Origin: Taudactylus pleione
Taxonomy: Eukaryota; Chordata; Amphibia; Anura; Myobatrachidae
Assembly (NCBI GenBank): GCA_031769625.1
Contig: JAUIMM010000202.1
Coordinates: 10,588,001 to 10,652,000 of the forward strand
Length of the DNA: 64,000 nucleotides
Direction: 5' to 3'
Positions within the stretch are counted from its first letter, which is position 1, and every line of letters begins with the position of its first letter. Made by a program: the position numbers and the translations under genes. This document shows positions 19,547 through 31,813 of the stretch, in pieces. The notes beneath the pieces were generated by a model, which worked only from the letters and a program-made list of their open reading frames with translations, did not search any database and was not told where the DNA came from.

Positions 19547-22496
19547 GACTGGCAGGGAACCCCTGCTTACCAGCTGAGCTGTTATTTCCGTCATACACAC
19601 ATCACAAACATATTATAGTCATGCACACATCATGACTTATTGTTGTATCAATATAGCACATTAGGGATTAGCAGTGAGCACAAACCAACATGCGAGTTGC
19701 TGCACATAGCAGCTTTGTGTTAAATGTATTTGTGCACCACCCCCTTGACAACCACTTTTCCTTTCTTTTATTCTTGTAGTAGACTTTGTATATGCAATCA
19801 GGTCTTGAGCTCATTTGCACGTGCATAGGAGCAGGGATGAACTAGGGCTTAAATTAGGCTCTGGCTTCTCTCCCACACAGGGGGCGTGATCATGTGTCAC
19901 TGTACATGGCTGTGGCTGTCCAATCATGCCGGGAGGCAGAGCTGCTCGGCCAAGCATCCAGACTGCCAGACCAGCCCATCTGGAGTTTTCCAAATGGCCA
20001 AGCCGACCATGCATTGGAGGCTTTGTTTCCAGCAGACAAATATTTTATTATACATAGCGCTGATGTGGATGCCATTAAATATTATTTCGAAAATAGTTTT
20101 GATATTGGCTTCAATATGTAGCTCTTTCAAAAAAAAAAAAAAAGGAAGTTACTTTATATAAAACAATTCGATACATATAATTTTTAACAAAAAAACCTCA
20201 ATGATAAATACATCAATCATACACAAATAAATGAGAATGGATAAAAATCTCTCTCAATACCATTGCTATAAATTTTTTACTATAATCCTATGTCCAGTGC
20301 TGGCAACACCGCATATGTTCCGATATGGTATCCATTCACTAAATGGGCATAGTCTTTTAAATCATTTGGAGGCATTTTGTATACAAATACACATAGCTAT
20401 GCACCCACCAGATATGCTGCAATTGTTTAGGCTTGAGCTCATTTGCACGTACAGAAGGCTTCACTTCCAGCAGCACTATTCTTAGCAAGGTTTAGAATAA
20501 ATCAGGCATATTTTATAGTACAGGTAGAACATAAATTGTAGATGATTATGGAAAGGATAGGTGTTTAAGATGGGGCTATATACAAGAACTGTATCTGCCA
20601 ACAAAAACAACACAAAAAAACAAAACAATTCCCTACTGCAAGTTAAATACTGTCCCTCATCCCAGCCATTTCAGACTCTTCTAGAATATATTTGTAATTG
20701 CTTAGCCTGCAATTCCAGTGCTGACGTACAATTGTACTGACACTGTATTTTACAGCTCCTTTTTTTATTGCTAAATTGCAGCAATGAGATTTTTTTTATC
20801 ACTGTGAGCAGAAAAAAAAACAAAACACTTATTTGCTGCAACTTAATCGTTATAGATGTATCCTCCTACACCAAGCGTCTAGACGCCATATTGCAAACAA
20901 GGCCCTTCGAGAGGCGTGGTATAGTCTTTTTTGCTACATTGAGAGTGTTAATCGCATCACAGCTGCCACCCGCGCACTCAGAGGGGGTTCCGAGTACCTA
21001 GAAACCCCCCCCTGCCCTTTGCTCCATCGCCGCTGGCGAGCAGCTGAACAACATTTTTTTTTTGGTAAAGAGACACTGCCTGGGCTGGCTGTAGGGGGAG
21101 GTGCAGCGTGCAAGCCCCTCCCAGTCAGTTCCCATAGGTCGGGGCACCGTGATCTGATGAGAGCACCTGCCACACACTGTCAACTACAAGGCCAGCGCTG
21201 TGGCGTCCCGGAGCCACAAGACGTAGGTGGGGGGTGCCTTCATAATACTGTTGTAGGGGCAGCCATGTGCTGTGTGCGGGAACCCGCTCCCAGAGCCCTG
21301 GCTGTCAGATGATCATGTGACTGCTCGATGCGTTTACAGGAGCAGTCATCTCCAGATCAGTGACTGTGCTCAGTGCTGGGGAGAAACTTCCTCCGTTCTC
21401 CCCTCCCCCAAGGGTCACTTACACAGCACTCCAGCGGAGGTAGGGAGCCGCTCCCAGCCGCCTATAATATCCTAGGGAAGGTGAGTGAGATGCAGGTGCC
21501 ATGTGTATACATGGCTGCTGCTGCCTGAGTGAGGGATAGACAGGAAATAAGAGGAAGCTACAAGGATGATAAAAAACAAAAATTTGACAGGCCCAAACAG
21601 CGCCCCCTGCCCTGTGGTGCCCTGTGCGATGGCACCGGCCGCACTACCCTAGATACACCCCTGAATTATGGTGTACTTCTTTACCTGCATGTTTTTAAGT
21701 GAAAGTGGTGTGTGTCTGTGTGTGCAGTTTTGTCAGTATGTGTGTGCATGTCTGTGTAATGCCGAACTGTCCATTAAATACATACAGTATATAGGGAATA
21801 TTTATTGTGGTTAATTTTTTTTTTTTATAGGAAATCCCGCTTTCAAACTCCTGCGTTTGCCACTAGCTGCATCAAAATACCACTCAAAATGTCTGACATA
21901 GAGATGCTGAGTCTCTTTGTCAGTAAGAAAGCCCCTTATAGGCAGGACACAGTATAGCATGGTGGGGGGGCCTCTGAACCTGGGAGCGAGAAACAAAGAA
22001 AAAATAAAGTGAAAGAAAAACAGGGAATGAAAAAGAAAGTACATACATTTATCTAGGCAAGAAATTCTTCAGTTATATTAGATATTATATTATTTTTATG
22101 TTATGGTCTAATATATGGAATGTTTTTCTTTTTTCCCACTGAAATGAAACTTTCTATAATTGTTTTTTTTCCATTTGGTAGGCGATTTGTTAATCATACG
22201 GAAACGTCACTTTAGCTTATGAGTTCAACTTCTTTAACTTGATCCGCTGGTTTCAAATCTTCCACATGACTTGAATTAGACAGCAGATTTGAAAATAGTG
22301 GTGCAAATGGTGCCCATATAATAAATCCTGTACCTTTTTTTTTTAATTACTAAAACTAATGTAAATAATATGGCATACAGAAACAAAAATGCTTTGTTTA
22401 AAGAACAGAACTTTTTGTAATGCTTCTGTTTTGCTAATGTCATCATTGGACAACAGGAAGTACCGCCTCAATGCTTGATTAAATTAAACTATATAG
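19547..22496. other. No gene; scattered repeat ends
   Basis: A block at 20,990-21,660 ends with GATACACCCCTG, a hAT-type right terminus whose left end I could not find. A homopolymer A run is at 20,130-20,144. The ORFs at 20,833-21,312 and nearby lack any recognisable domain and use GC-rich repeat sequence. Confidence 0.4.
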
Positions 22497-22499
22497 TTG

Positions 22500-23555
22500 T
22501 TTAAAAAGTATTCAACCCCTAAGTCAACAAATGTCTGTATTACAAATGACATTTACACAGATTGTTTATTGTAGACCAGTAGCTCTTAATCAATTAAGAG
22601 CCTGAAAATTTAATTTACTTATCTACAGTTTTTTTTTCTTCTTAAGTAAAAACTGAAAAATGCTGAGGAAGGAGGTGAATTATAAGGGGAGCCACAAAGA
22701 GACCATCACTGTCAAGGTTCAGTGACAGAGACTAGAATTAAGGTGCACCAGTCACCCATATCAAGAGCTCTGCATACAAATGGCCTGCATGTGATGTTGG
22801 CTAGAAGGAATCCATTACTGAAGACAAATTGCACATCTGGAGTTTGCCAGGAAACAGAGTGAACCTGCTAAAATGTGAAATAAGATTTTGTGGTCAGACA
22901 AGATAAAAGTGACCCTAACACTGCACATTCCTCAGCAAACACAATTCCAACAGTGAAGTATGTTTGTGACATCATGTTGTGGGGATGCTTTTCCCAGGGG
23001 GACTGGACAAAATTGAAGTATGGTTGGAAGGTGCAAAGTAGAGGGGGATCAAGACAACCTGATTCAGTCTGTTAGAAAACTAAAGGTTGGGAGAAAGTTC
23101 ACCTTTCAATAGGACAAGGACCCCAAGCACAAGGTCAAAGCAACACTGGTGTGGTTTAACAATAAACATGTGAATGCTCTACAACAGTGTTTCTCAACCA
23201 CTGTGCCACGGCAAACTAGTGTGCCACGAGTGGTGATCAAGCGTGCCGTGGCGGTCAGCAACACTCCCAAATCAGTGTGCAAACATGGTGGGAAATTTTC
23301 CCAAGAAACAGAAAACTTATTGCAGCAATAGGTGGTTCAACCAGGTACTAGTGTCTGCAGAGGTTAAATACTTATGCAAGCATAATTTGTCAATATCTAT
23401 CTCTACATATATTTGTTTTTAAGCTGCAGACATATAGTGAATTGTGAGTCTGAAAACTTATTAAGAGCCTACTGGTTTGCAACAAAAAAAAATCCTGTGT
23501 GGAACAATCTATGTCATTTATAATACAGACAAATCTGTTGACTTTTTTCCCCAAT
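22500..23555 (+). pseudogene. Tc1/mariner-like element with decayed transposase
   Basis: Inverted ends share GTCAACA and TGTCTGTATTA, then AAATGACAT (22,523-22,565 and the complement of 23,500-23,545). Between them the plus strand, with shifts and stops, gives Tc1 transposase fragments: SPISRALHTNGL, then ANTIPTVKYVCDIMLWGCFS (22,940-23,000) and KDPKHKVKATLVWFNNKHVNAL (22-residue region near 23,120-23,180, containing the usual second catalytic Asp neighbourhood). A hAT fragment interrupts it at 23,185. Confidence 0.78.
23185..23335. mobile_element. hAT fragment inserted in the Tc1 remnant
   Basis: It starts CAGTGTTTCTCAACCACTG and contains repeated GTGCCACG / CGTGCCGTGG words, typical of Charlie-like hAT ends. 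Right end not defined; no clear duplication. Confidence 0.5.
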
Positions 23556-23639
23556 CCATTTGGCCATATGTAAATGCATATACAATGGCTTTACATGGCG
23601 ACACTTTTACAGTGTCAAAATATATATACACATTTTTAA

Positions 23640-23785
23640 TAGGGATGTGCAGGCTCGGATAGGTTCGAGTTTGCACGCTGAGTTCGGATTTTTCCCTCCA
23701 AAAAAACGGAACTCAGAAAGAGGCAAAACGTCATCTTGCATGGACAAACATCATCATTCCTGGACTTTTGTCCAGGAATGATGAT
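23640..23785. mobile_element. Truncated copy of the H1-related palindromic MITE
   Basis: It starts TAGGGATGTGCAGGCTCGG and matches the left arm and centre of the intact copy at 61,978-62,234. It includes GAGGCAAAACGTCATC (23,720-23,735) and a CCTGGAC / GTCCAGG hairpin. The right arm breaks off after GATGATGTTC. Confidence 0.8.
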
Positions 23786-23919
23786 GTTCCGGCTCCCACA
23801 GTGGGTAATTGTCATGACAACGTCTCTCCAATAATGCAAAGCGGCCGGAGGAGCCAGTAGCAGCGTTGGGACCAGGAGCGGGGTTTCAGGTGTTTTTTTT
23901 TTTAATTACATCTGTCTCT

Positions 23920-24226
23920 ACTGTGGGGGCTACTACTGGGGGCAGTACCAGGGGGGGGATTAGTACTGGGAGCAGTACCAGGGGGGTGGTTACTACTGGG
24001 GGCAATACCAGGGGGGGGATATTGCTACTGGGGGCACTACCAGGGGGGGTATTACTACTGGGGGCAGTACCAGAGGGGGAATATTACTACTGGGGGCAGT
24101 ACCAGTAGCTGCTGCATTTCCCACCCTAGGCTTATACTCGAGTCAATAAGTTTCCCAGTTTTTTGTGGTAAAATTAGGTACCTCGGCTTATATTCGGGTC
24201 GACTTATACTCGAGTATATACGGTAA
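23920..24226. repeat. VNTR plus terminal fragment of a TATACTCGAG-type element
   Basis: 23,920-24,105 is five or six units of about 33 bp (TACTACTGGGGGCAGTACCA). 24,118-24,226 has GGCTTATACTCGAGTCAAT, a poly-T tract, then CTCGAGTATATACGGTA, the end of a DNA transposon family whose left end I do not see here. Confidence 0.75.
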
Positions 24227-24860
24227 ATGGCGTTTCATGGGCGTGCATAAATTATCCATTGCGATCTCCTTCGCAGCAAAAGAGCAGCTTGTCAGAATAG
24301 ATGCAGTGTTTGAGAAAGGTCAGACTTGACTCAGAAGCTGCGTGGCTGCTCGATCTGCTTTGACAAATATGAGAAGGCAGCAGTAGGAGTCCCTATGCTC
24401 AGGTAAGCTTTGGAAGCAGTAAGAGATCGCAGTTGCGATTACATTAGCGTTAATCTCGGAATGTTTTTTACCTAAATAAAAGGAGCTTTGGTGTATTGCA
24501 AGTACCAGCCCAAATGCTGAAGCTTAGATGAACTTATTGGATACCAAACACAGTTGATACATTGAGCGGTGAGCAATTGAATCCAACTGTATCTAAATAT
24601 AGATACATATACTCCAGCTACAAAGAGCTGTCACAGTAATTGCAACAAATATTGAATTTGCACTATAAATTAAAAATCCATGTAACAGGACTGAATTTAC
24701 GCTAGGGTGTAGTTGACAAAAAAAAATAGATTAGAGATGCACAAAAAGATTAAATAAATGCCCAAAAATATTAAGTTACAGATGTGTCCACATACATCTA
24801 TCCTCCATGCGCTACAAGTCACGCCACACAACGCGGGAGCTCTGTGCCTCGGGCCAAGCA
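24227..24860. other. No gene seen
   Basis: No recognisable coding sequence or repeat boundary. Confidence 0.4.
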
Positions 24861-25492
24861 TCTTTAGTGCAATTTTTTACCTTCAAATGAGTCTGATTAA
24901 TGGTGCATACACACGGTCAGATTTTTCCTTCAGATATGAACGATAACGATTTAAAAATCGTTCAGTCGTTCATATCTGAAGGAAAATCGTTCATATCTGA
25001 CATGCCTGAACGATGGACGATCAACGATGTGCGTTCCCGATGGTCAGATAACGATTTCTGACATCTGATGTGTTTGCAGTCAGACTTGGACGATTCCATT
25101 CATTTTAATGCAGTCAAAAATCGTTCAATCGTTCGAAACTTTGGTAAAATCGTTCAAATCGTTTAATCGTTCATCTGACAAATCTGACAAGTCTGACAAA
25201 TCTGACCGTGTGTATGCTCCATTACACAGTAATGCGAATAGGTAGCACAAGCAGCTTCTGCTGATTAAAATGATGCAGCATGTCTATATTCTGTGTGCAA
25301 CTGCGGGTGTATCTGCATGTGAAAAGCTATGTTACAGTGTCAGCGGCTGTTACACTAACATAGCATTTCACATGCAGATACACCCGCAGACGCACAGAGA
25401 ACATAGGCATGTTGCATGTCATTTTAATCAGCAGAAGCTGCTTGTGCTAGCTATCACTGTGTGAATAAGACGCATTTGAAGGTAAAAAGTCA
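24861..25492. repeat. Large foldback (palindromic) element
   Basis: Left arm (TTTTTACCTTCAAATG, then TAGCACAAGCAGCTTCTGC, then GGGTGTATCTGCATGTG) is repeated in inverted order on the right (25,360-25,492). The arms are about 150-170 bp each once the insertion at 24,900-25,222 is removed. Outer limits are approximate. Confidence 0.8.
24900..25222. mobile_element. MITE inserted in the left arm of the foldback
   Basis: Termini ATGGTGCATACACACGG and complement ATGGAGCATACACACGG are flanked by TA (24,898-24,899 and 25,223-25,224). The interior consists of diverse GTTCA/TGAAC and AACGAT words. Comparison with the intact right arm shows the empty site. Confidence 0.82.
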
Positions 25493-27226
25493 CAAGATGA
25501 TGCTCGGCACTACGGAGTCATGTCACGCCGCGATTAGGGATGTTTAACTCGCAAGGAGGATACAGCTGTAGTGTATATGGAAAAAATAATTAGAATTAAA
25601 AAGGAGTCCATACAGAACTTATTTGCAGATTTTATTACATGCAAGTGTAAATGTTCCATAATAAATTGAAAATGTGTTTTACAATTTGGTCTTTCATCTT
25701 CATATTTAAAAAGGGAGAATAGAAGGTATCAGCGTACAAGGGATGGACAGTGGAAAGGCATCAGGATCCTAGGATAGAGCACAGTGAGATCACCGAATAC
25801 TGCAGTGGCACCCTGTCTTATGTTTTTCCTGGTATTTTTGGATGAAAAATAAAAATCTTTTTTTTTTCTGTCTCTTTTGAAATCCCTATTTATATTGTTG
25901 TTTAGATGTGCTCTATATTTGTGATCCTTTTTGTAGTTGGTAGTTAATGGATAAATTGTACCCATAAAGGGAGCAGTAATGCAGGTGCAATGTTTTTAAG
26001 CTAATCTTCCAGCAGCTGCCAGGCTCAGGCAACCCGGCCGCCCCCTTGGTTGCTGCAGCAACCACTCTTTGGCCCAATCCTGAAGCAAATAAAGTACAGT
26101 ATGGCTGGTTAGCACAAAGCATCCCATCTATTGTAGAGAAGGTAAAAATCTATTTTTGTGGGAAGAAGGCCACTCACCCAGGGTCCTTCTTTCCACAAAA
26201 TGTAATTTAAAGCAGCATGGAATATATTATATGTACACTCAATCCAGCCTGCATTTAGCAATACACCTAGTTACTGCCATCTTTTGCCATCAGTAAACGC
26301 AAACCTCTTGCATCTACCACCTTGCATTTTTGCAGCTTTGTAAATTACAATTACAGTCTATGACAAAATAGAGTGAAAAACTGAGGGGCCTTGTGCGCTG
26401 AGAACCCAAATTCCAGGCATGAGAGGGGTTCTTAATACTATTTACATTAAAGCATCATCATTAATATGCTTTATGTAATGAATAATTATCTACATTTCTA
26501 ATTAATTATTCACTACATAAGCATACTAATAACCTACAGCAGCACCGATCCATTTATGACACTCAAGGCTTAGTGGTAATCAGTATGGCTTTGTGAAGTG
26601 TTTACTAATTAACAAAATATGACAGTGGGCCTGATTCAGCTTTGGGAATAGAGTAAGATATTGCAAGTAACTGTGAACCTGGACATACCATGTTGCAGTA
26701 CAAGGGGAGCAAATACAGACATTTATTTGCATGCAGGGTAAATACTGGCTGCTTCTGCAAGTAGCCCAGAAATGCTGTACAGATTTATCATTACACTGCA
26801 ATTTAGAGGTCCGTTTGGACACACCCCTCCCAAACCTAAATCTCTGCACATTTTACATCTGCCCCACCTGCATGGTTTTACCAAGAGACACAGTTACTTG
26901 CAAATTTGTACTCTACTCCCAAAGCTGAATAAGGCCCAGTGTTTATTATATATTCAGTCAGCATGAGAATGTGAATGGTATTGGTACTCAGAAAATAATA
27001 ATATACTCTGAATAAGGAGACACTGACGTCTAAATAATTTCAAAGATGGGGCAAATATTTTCAAATGCTTCCATCGTCTACCAAACTAGCTGTTCGAAGT
27101 TGCTTTCAGCACACCTCATGGTTTTCTCATCAATTACTGGCGGCTCGAAACCCTATTACTATCTAGCCAATCTTTAGGCAACCTTTCTTTCTCTTTTTCT
27201 GCCTTTCTTGCTTTTCCAGATATAGA
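25493..27226. other. No gene seen
   Basis: Unique-looking AT-rich DNA with a short inverted repeat at 26,640-26,930 (TTTGGGAATAGAGTA opposite TACTCTACTCCCAAA). No protein domain. Confidence 0.4.
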
Positions 27227-28088
27227 AGGGTATTCAATATGAATCGTTAACTTCACTGTCGAAGTTAACGTTTCATATTAGAGTTTTTTCCTGCGTTAAA
27301 GTCTGGTGCGCGCTCCCGCTTATCCCCGTATTCAATATAAAATTAACGAAAACGGGAAACTCAGAAGTTGGATTTGCGTAAAGTTACGAATTTTTCCTTA
27401 AAATAATTGTAAGACCCCCTAAAGTTGTAAAAACATGGGGGAACACTCTGGGTACCCCCCTTTTAGCCTTTAATTGAAAGTCGGGGAGTTAAATAGCCGC
27501 AGCAGGTGTTTTTTTTCCCGACATTGAAGAAGTGTTGCAGAAGAGCACTTAGTTTATTTTTTTTGTTTTTTTAAGTGGTCCCATCAAATTTGGGGTACAT
27601 GAAAATGGGTACTAGCATATTTTGGTGCCCCTAAAGTAATTTTTAAAAAAGTCTGCAATAGTGCACCTGCCGCTATAATTCTATTCTAGAAAACACCTGC
27701 CGCATACTTGCAGAATAGCCCTGAACCTATTTCCCTATTGTTTAACAATTTTTTCCCATTTTTTTTTTTTTGCACCCCAATTTTTAAATTAATTTTTTGG
27801 GGTGTCCCTATTATTTTTTTTTTTTTTACTTTTGACAGTTTTTTTAAATGTCATTCTCAGGTGTGCAGGCTATTTTTTTTAAGCCTGCACCCCTAAACCC
27901 CAATTCTGCACTTTTTTTCGACACCTATTCAATGGTGAAAGTTATCACCGTTTTTTATCAAAGACTTGTCAAAACTGCGATAAGTCTTTGAAATTGAATA
28001 CGGTGTAAAAGTAAAACCTGCGATAATGACGTCATACCTCCTATATTAACGCAAAAACAATGTTATCGCTCCCATATTGAATACCCCT
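27227..28088. mobile_element. MITE-like element with GGGTATTCAATA ends
   Basis: Ends AGGGTATTCAATATG and CATATTGAATACCCCT are inverted repeats. Flanks GATATAGA and GATAGAGT are similar but not identical. Inside are T-rich tracts and no ORF of interest. Confidence 0.65.
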
Positions 28089-28628
28089 GATAGAGTACCT
28101 CCTTTGGCTATCCTTTTCCTTACCTCCCTCTATTTCTCATCCTTGATTTACTCCATGGATTGGTCAGCGACTCTTGGGTCTCAGGTAAGCACCTGCTGTG
28201 CTTGTTATATGTACGACTGTTTTGTTTTTCTCCCTTTTTTCTTTTATTATGTTATTTAAGATTACTTGCCCGTCTTTTGTCTGTTTGAATTTTATATTGT
28301 AAGAGATAAATATCTCCCCTTTTGCTTGATATATCGAATTTGTATATCCCATTTAAGATAGTCACATAATTTTGTTTTTGCTTACGAATATGTTACTCCA
28401 CAATGGAAAAAGTTTGGGTCTACCTTAGGGATTGTTCCCTTCTCCCACTAGTCTCTATATGTTTATATTTGCGGTTATTTTTCTTTGGTTACATGGCATT
28501 GCATTATGTGATATAGATATTTTTCCTTGTACTATGCAGAACCTTAATAAATTTGGGCAAAAAAGAAAAATATATATAGTTACTTACCTCAGGCAGCACA
28601 GATAGTTGGATTAAGGCCTATACATACC
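28089..28628. other. No gene seen
   Basis: AT-rich, no recognisable feature. Confidence 0.4.
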
Positions 28629-28636
28629 GTAGATCA

Positions 28637-28838
28637 CAGGCTGTCAAACTCGGTCCCCTGGACCCCAACGTGCATGTTTTCAAGGTCTCCTCACAGAATC
28701 GCAAGTGAAATAATTATCTCCACCTGTGAGTCTTTTAAAATGTGTCCGTGAGTAATGAATACACCTGTGCAACTGCTGGGTGACCTAGAAAACATGAACT
28801 GTATGGGATGATGAGGACAGAGTTTGAGAACCACTGCT
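28637..28838. mobile_element. Short hAT-type MITE
   Basis: 202 bp with imperfect inverted ends (CTGTCAAACTCGGTCC opposite the complement of GACAGAGTTTGAGAAC). Exact 8-bp duplication GTAGATCA at 28,629-28,636 and 28,839-28,846. Confidence 0.85.
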
Positions 28839-29462
28839 GTAGATCATCACATTGGGGCTTTGTGCATGGTATTCGAACCAGAATTTTGATTAGAAATTGT
28901 ATTTTGGCTACCAGAATGGAATAAATTACAGAATACTAGCCACCAGAATTAAAATCTTAAACTAAAATAGTATTATGTGTATGGTAAAATGGTCAGCACA
29001 ATGGGGTTCCATGTATTTGATTCTTTGCATGGATACTATATTCATCCATGAAGGGGTTGTGTGCAAGATATACTAAATATCCAAATAAAGGGCTAGATTG
29101 TACAGCCATGGCCTAAAGTTGAGGATTACACAAGTGGTTTTCACAAAGTCTGCGGCTTCAGTTTTTATGATGGCAATTTGCATATACTCCAGAATGTCAT
29201 GAAGAGTGATCAGATGAATTGCAATTAATTGCAAAGTCCCTCTTTGCCATGACAATGAACTTAATCCCCAAAACATTTCCACTGCATTTCAGCCCTGCCA
29301 CAAAAGGACCAGTTGACATGTCAGTGATTCTCTCGTTAACACATGTGAGAGAGTTGACGAGGACAAGGCTGGAGATCACTCTGTCCTACTGATTGAGTTA
29401 GAATAACAGACTAAGCTTTAAAAAGAGGGTGGAGCTTGAGATACTTGTTCTTCCTCTTAACC

Positions 29463-30320
29463 ATGGTTACCTGCAAGGAAACACATGCAATCATCATTGC
29501 TTTGCACAAAAAGAGCTTCACAGGCAAGGATATTGCTGCTAGTAAGATTGCACCTAAATCAACCATTTATCGGATCATCAAGAACTTCAAAGGAGAGAGG
29601 TTCAATAGTTGTGAAGGCGGCTTCGGGGGGCCCAAGAACGCCCAGCAAGCGCCAAGACCGTCTCCTAAAGTTGATTCAATTGCGGGATCGAGGTACCACT
29701 AGTGCAGAGCTTGCTTAGGAATGGCAGCAGGCAGGTGTGAGTGCATCTTTATGCATAATGAGGAAAAGACTTTTGGAGGATGGCCTGGTGTCAAGAAGGG
29801 CAGCAAAGAAGCCACTTCTCTCCAGGAAAAACATCAGGGACAGACTGATATTCTGCAAAAGGTACAGGGATTGGACTGCTGAGGACTGGGGTAGTTATCT
29901 TTCTCTGTTGAATCCCCATTCAGATTGTTTGGGGCATCTGGATAAACGCTGGTCTGGAAAAGGAAAGGTGAGCGCTACCATTAGCCCTGTGTCATGCCAA
30001 CAGTAAAGCATCCTGAGACCATTCATGTGTGGGGTTACTTCTCAGCCAAGGGAGTGGGGTTCACTCACAATTTTGCCTAACACAGTCATGAATAAAGAAC
30101 ATCCTCCAAAAGCAACTACTCCCAAACATCCAAGAACAGTTTGGTGATGAACAATGCATTTCCAAGCATGAAGAAGCACCTTGCCATAGGCAAAAGTGAT
30201 AACTAAGTGGCTCAGGGGACAAAACATCAAAATTTTCAGTCCATGGCCAGGAAACTCCCCAGACCTTAATCCCATTGAGGACTTGTGGTCAATTCTCAAG
30301 AGGTGGATGGACAAAACAAA
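29463..30320 (+). pseudogene. Tc1-like transposase, main part (broken)
   Basis: From the ATG at 29,463 the frame gives a paired-type helix-turn-helix (FTGKDIAASKIAPKSTIYRI). Next, in shifted frames, come SGGPRTPSKRQDRLLKLIQL, RLLEDGLVSRRAAKKPLLS and a WGYFSAKG block. The late part has a PDLNPIEDLWSILKRWMDK-like segment at about 30,255-30,318, which holds the third catalytic acidic position. At least four frameshifts or stops. It continues after the DIRS insertion at 36,168. Confidence 0.82.
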
Positions 30321-30530
30321 AATATGAGATATGGTAAGAACTTACCCTTGTTATCTCTATTTCTACGAAGTCCATAGGGTTCCACAGGATACCTTGGGGT
30401 ATAGGTGTGACGTCAGTCGCAGGGCACCAAAGAGTTAAGCTTTCAGCCTCCCAGGATGCACTAGGTCCCCCTCCTATACCCCGTCCCCGAGCCAAGGCAT
30501 CTCAGTTAGTTACCAAGCCATAGGCCGGAG
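30319..30530. repeat. Left terminal inverted repeat of DIRS copy 1
   Basis: About 150 bases pair with the right end (36,012-36,150). Landmarks are CCTTGGGGTATAGG, GACGTCAGTCGCAGGGCACC, AAGCTTTCAGCCTCCCAGG and CCCCGAGCCAAGGCA. The outermost 40 bases (TATGAGATATGGTAAG and on) are unique to this end. Confidence 0.92.
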
Positions 30531-30654
30531 GAGGAGAAGGAAGAGAGAGAACAAAGATCTGGACACATACAAGAATCACATTCTCACCAGAGGGAGATGG
30601 AAAACCGGTGACCAGAGCAAAGCCCATCTGCAGCACAGGTGCGACAGGGCGGGA

Positions 30655-30767
30655 GTCCTGTGGAACCCTATGGACTTCGTAGAAATAGAGATAACAAGGG
30701 TAAGTTCTTACCATATCTCATATTTTCTACTTCAGGGTCCATAGGGTATCCACAGGATACCTTGGGG
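30655..30767. repeat. Internal complementary region of DIRS copy 1
   Basis: 30,655-30,725 is the reverse complement of the element's outer left end (30,319 to about 30,390). 30,721-30,767 is the reverse complement of its outer right end (36,121-36,167). The two meet at TATTTTCTAC (30,721-30,730). Thus the region is an inverted copy of the two ends joined, the expected template for completing a circle. Confidence 0.93.
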
Positions 30768-30787
30768 ATGTCCCAAAGCAGTATCCT

Positions 30788-31767
30788 TTAAGGGTGGGGA
30801 CGCTCCTGTGCAGAAAGGAGAATCCGCCGCCCGAAGGAAGCATCCTGAGAGGCGAAGGTGTCAAACCTGTAATACCACACGAAGGTATGGACAGAGGACC
30901 ACGTAGCAGCCTTGCAGATCTGGACTGCAGAGGCACCATGTCGAGCTGCCCACGAAGGACCCACAGACCTAGTGGAATGAGCCTTCAGAGAAGGAGGAAC
31001 CGGTAGGCCTTCATGAAGATAAGCTTCAGAAATAGCCATACGGATCCAGGCTGCCAAAGTTTGCTTTGAAGTAGGCCAACCCTTTTTACGGAAGCCATAG
31101 AGGACAAACAAAGCGTCCGACTTCCTAAACGAAGAAGTGCGGTCAACATAAGTCCTTAAGGTCCGCACAACATCCAAAGAGGCCTCACCCACGGAAAGAT
31201 AAAGGCCGGAACAACGATTTCCTCGTTAACATGAAACTGGGAAACAACTTTGGGAAGAAACTCGGGCCGAGTGCGGAGTACTGCCCTGTTCCCATGAAAA
31301 ACCAAGAAAGGGGGTCTACAAGAAAGAGCCCCTAACTCAGAAACACATCTGGCCGAAGCAATAGCCAGAAGGAAAACAGTCTTAGCTGTTAGCCATTTAA
31401 GATCCACTGATCCCAGTGGTTCAAACGGCGGTCCTTGGAGAGTCCTCAGGACCACAGCCAAATCCCAAGGCGCCACAGGTGGAACAAAGGGCGGCTGAAT
31501 GCGGACAACTTGCATAAAGGTGCGCACATCCAGGATTGTAGCAATCCTACGGTGAAACCAGACAGACAGGGCCGAAACCTGTACCTTCAAAGAAGCAAGG
31601 CGAAGCCCATGATCTAGTCCCGCTTGCAGGAAGGCGAGAATCCGAGACAGACGAAACTCCCGCGGTGCATAACCTCTCGGTCGACACCACTGGAAGAACG
31701 TATGCCACACGCGATGGTATATCCTCGCGGAAGACGGTTTCCGAGCTCGCAACATGGTACGCACCAC
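30788..31767 (-). pseudogene. DIRS tyrosine recombinase, copy 1 (one frameshift)
   Basis: The first frame (31,767-31,156) has a SAM-like DNA-binding region (SSARIYHRVWHTFFQWC) and the first catalytic Arg in ASARCVSELGAL. Near 31,200 the frame shifts in a T-rich stretch and continues in the frame of 31,192-30,788. There the HxxR box is HSTRSVGPSWA (about 30,970) and the catalytic Tyr is likely within FVWYYRFDTFASQ. It ends LLSAQERPHP. The enzyme integrates the circular DNA form by site-specific recombination. The N-terminus is shortened relative to copy 2 by a deletion near 31,774 that removes the probable start. Confidence 0.85.
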
Positions 31768-31813
31768 AGAGCTGACGACAAGGACCCTGAGACAGGAGGT
31801 CCGGTCGTAGCGG

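Noticed and set aside
20880..20960. Possible small structural RNA gene
   Set aside because: No promoter element or recognisable tRNA, snRNA or 5S signature; likely repeat DNA.
20833..21312. 159-codon plus-strand ORF
   Set aside because: No recognisable domain, GC-rich repetitive context, and next to a hAT-like right end; no splice-supported extension.
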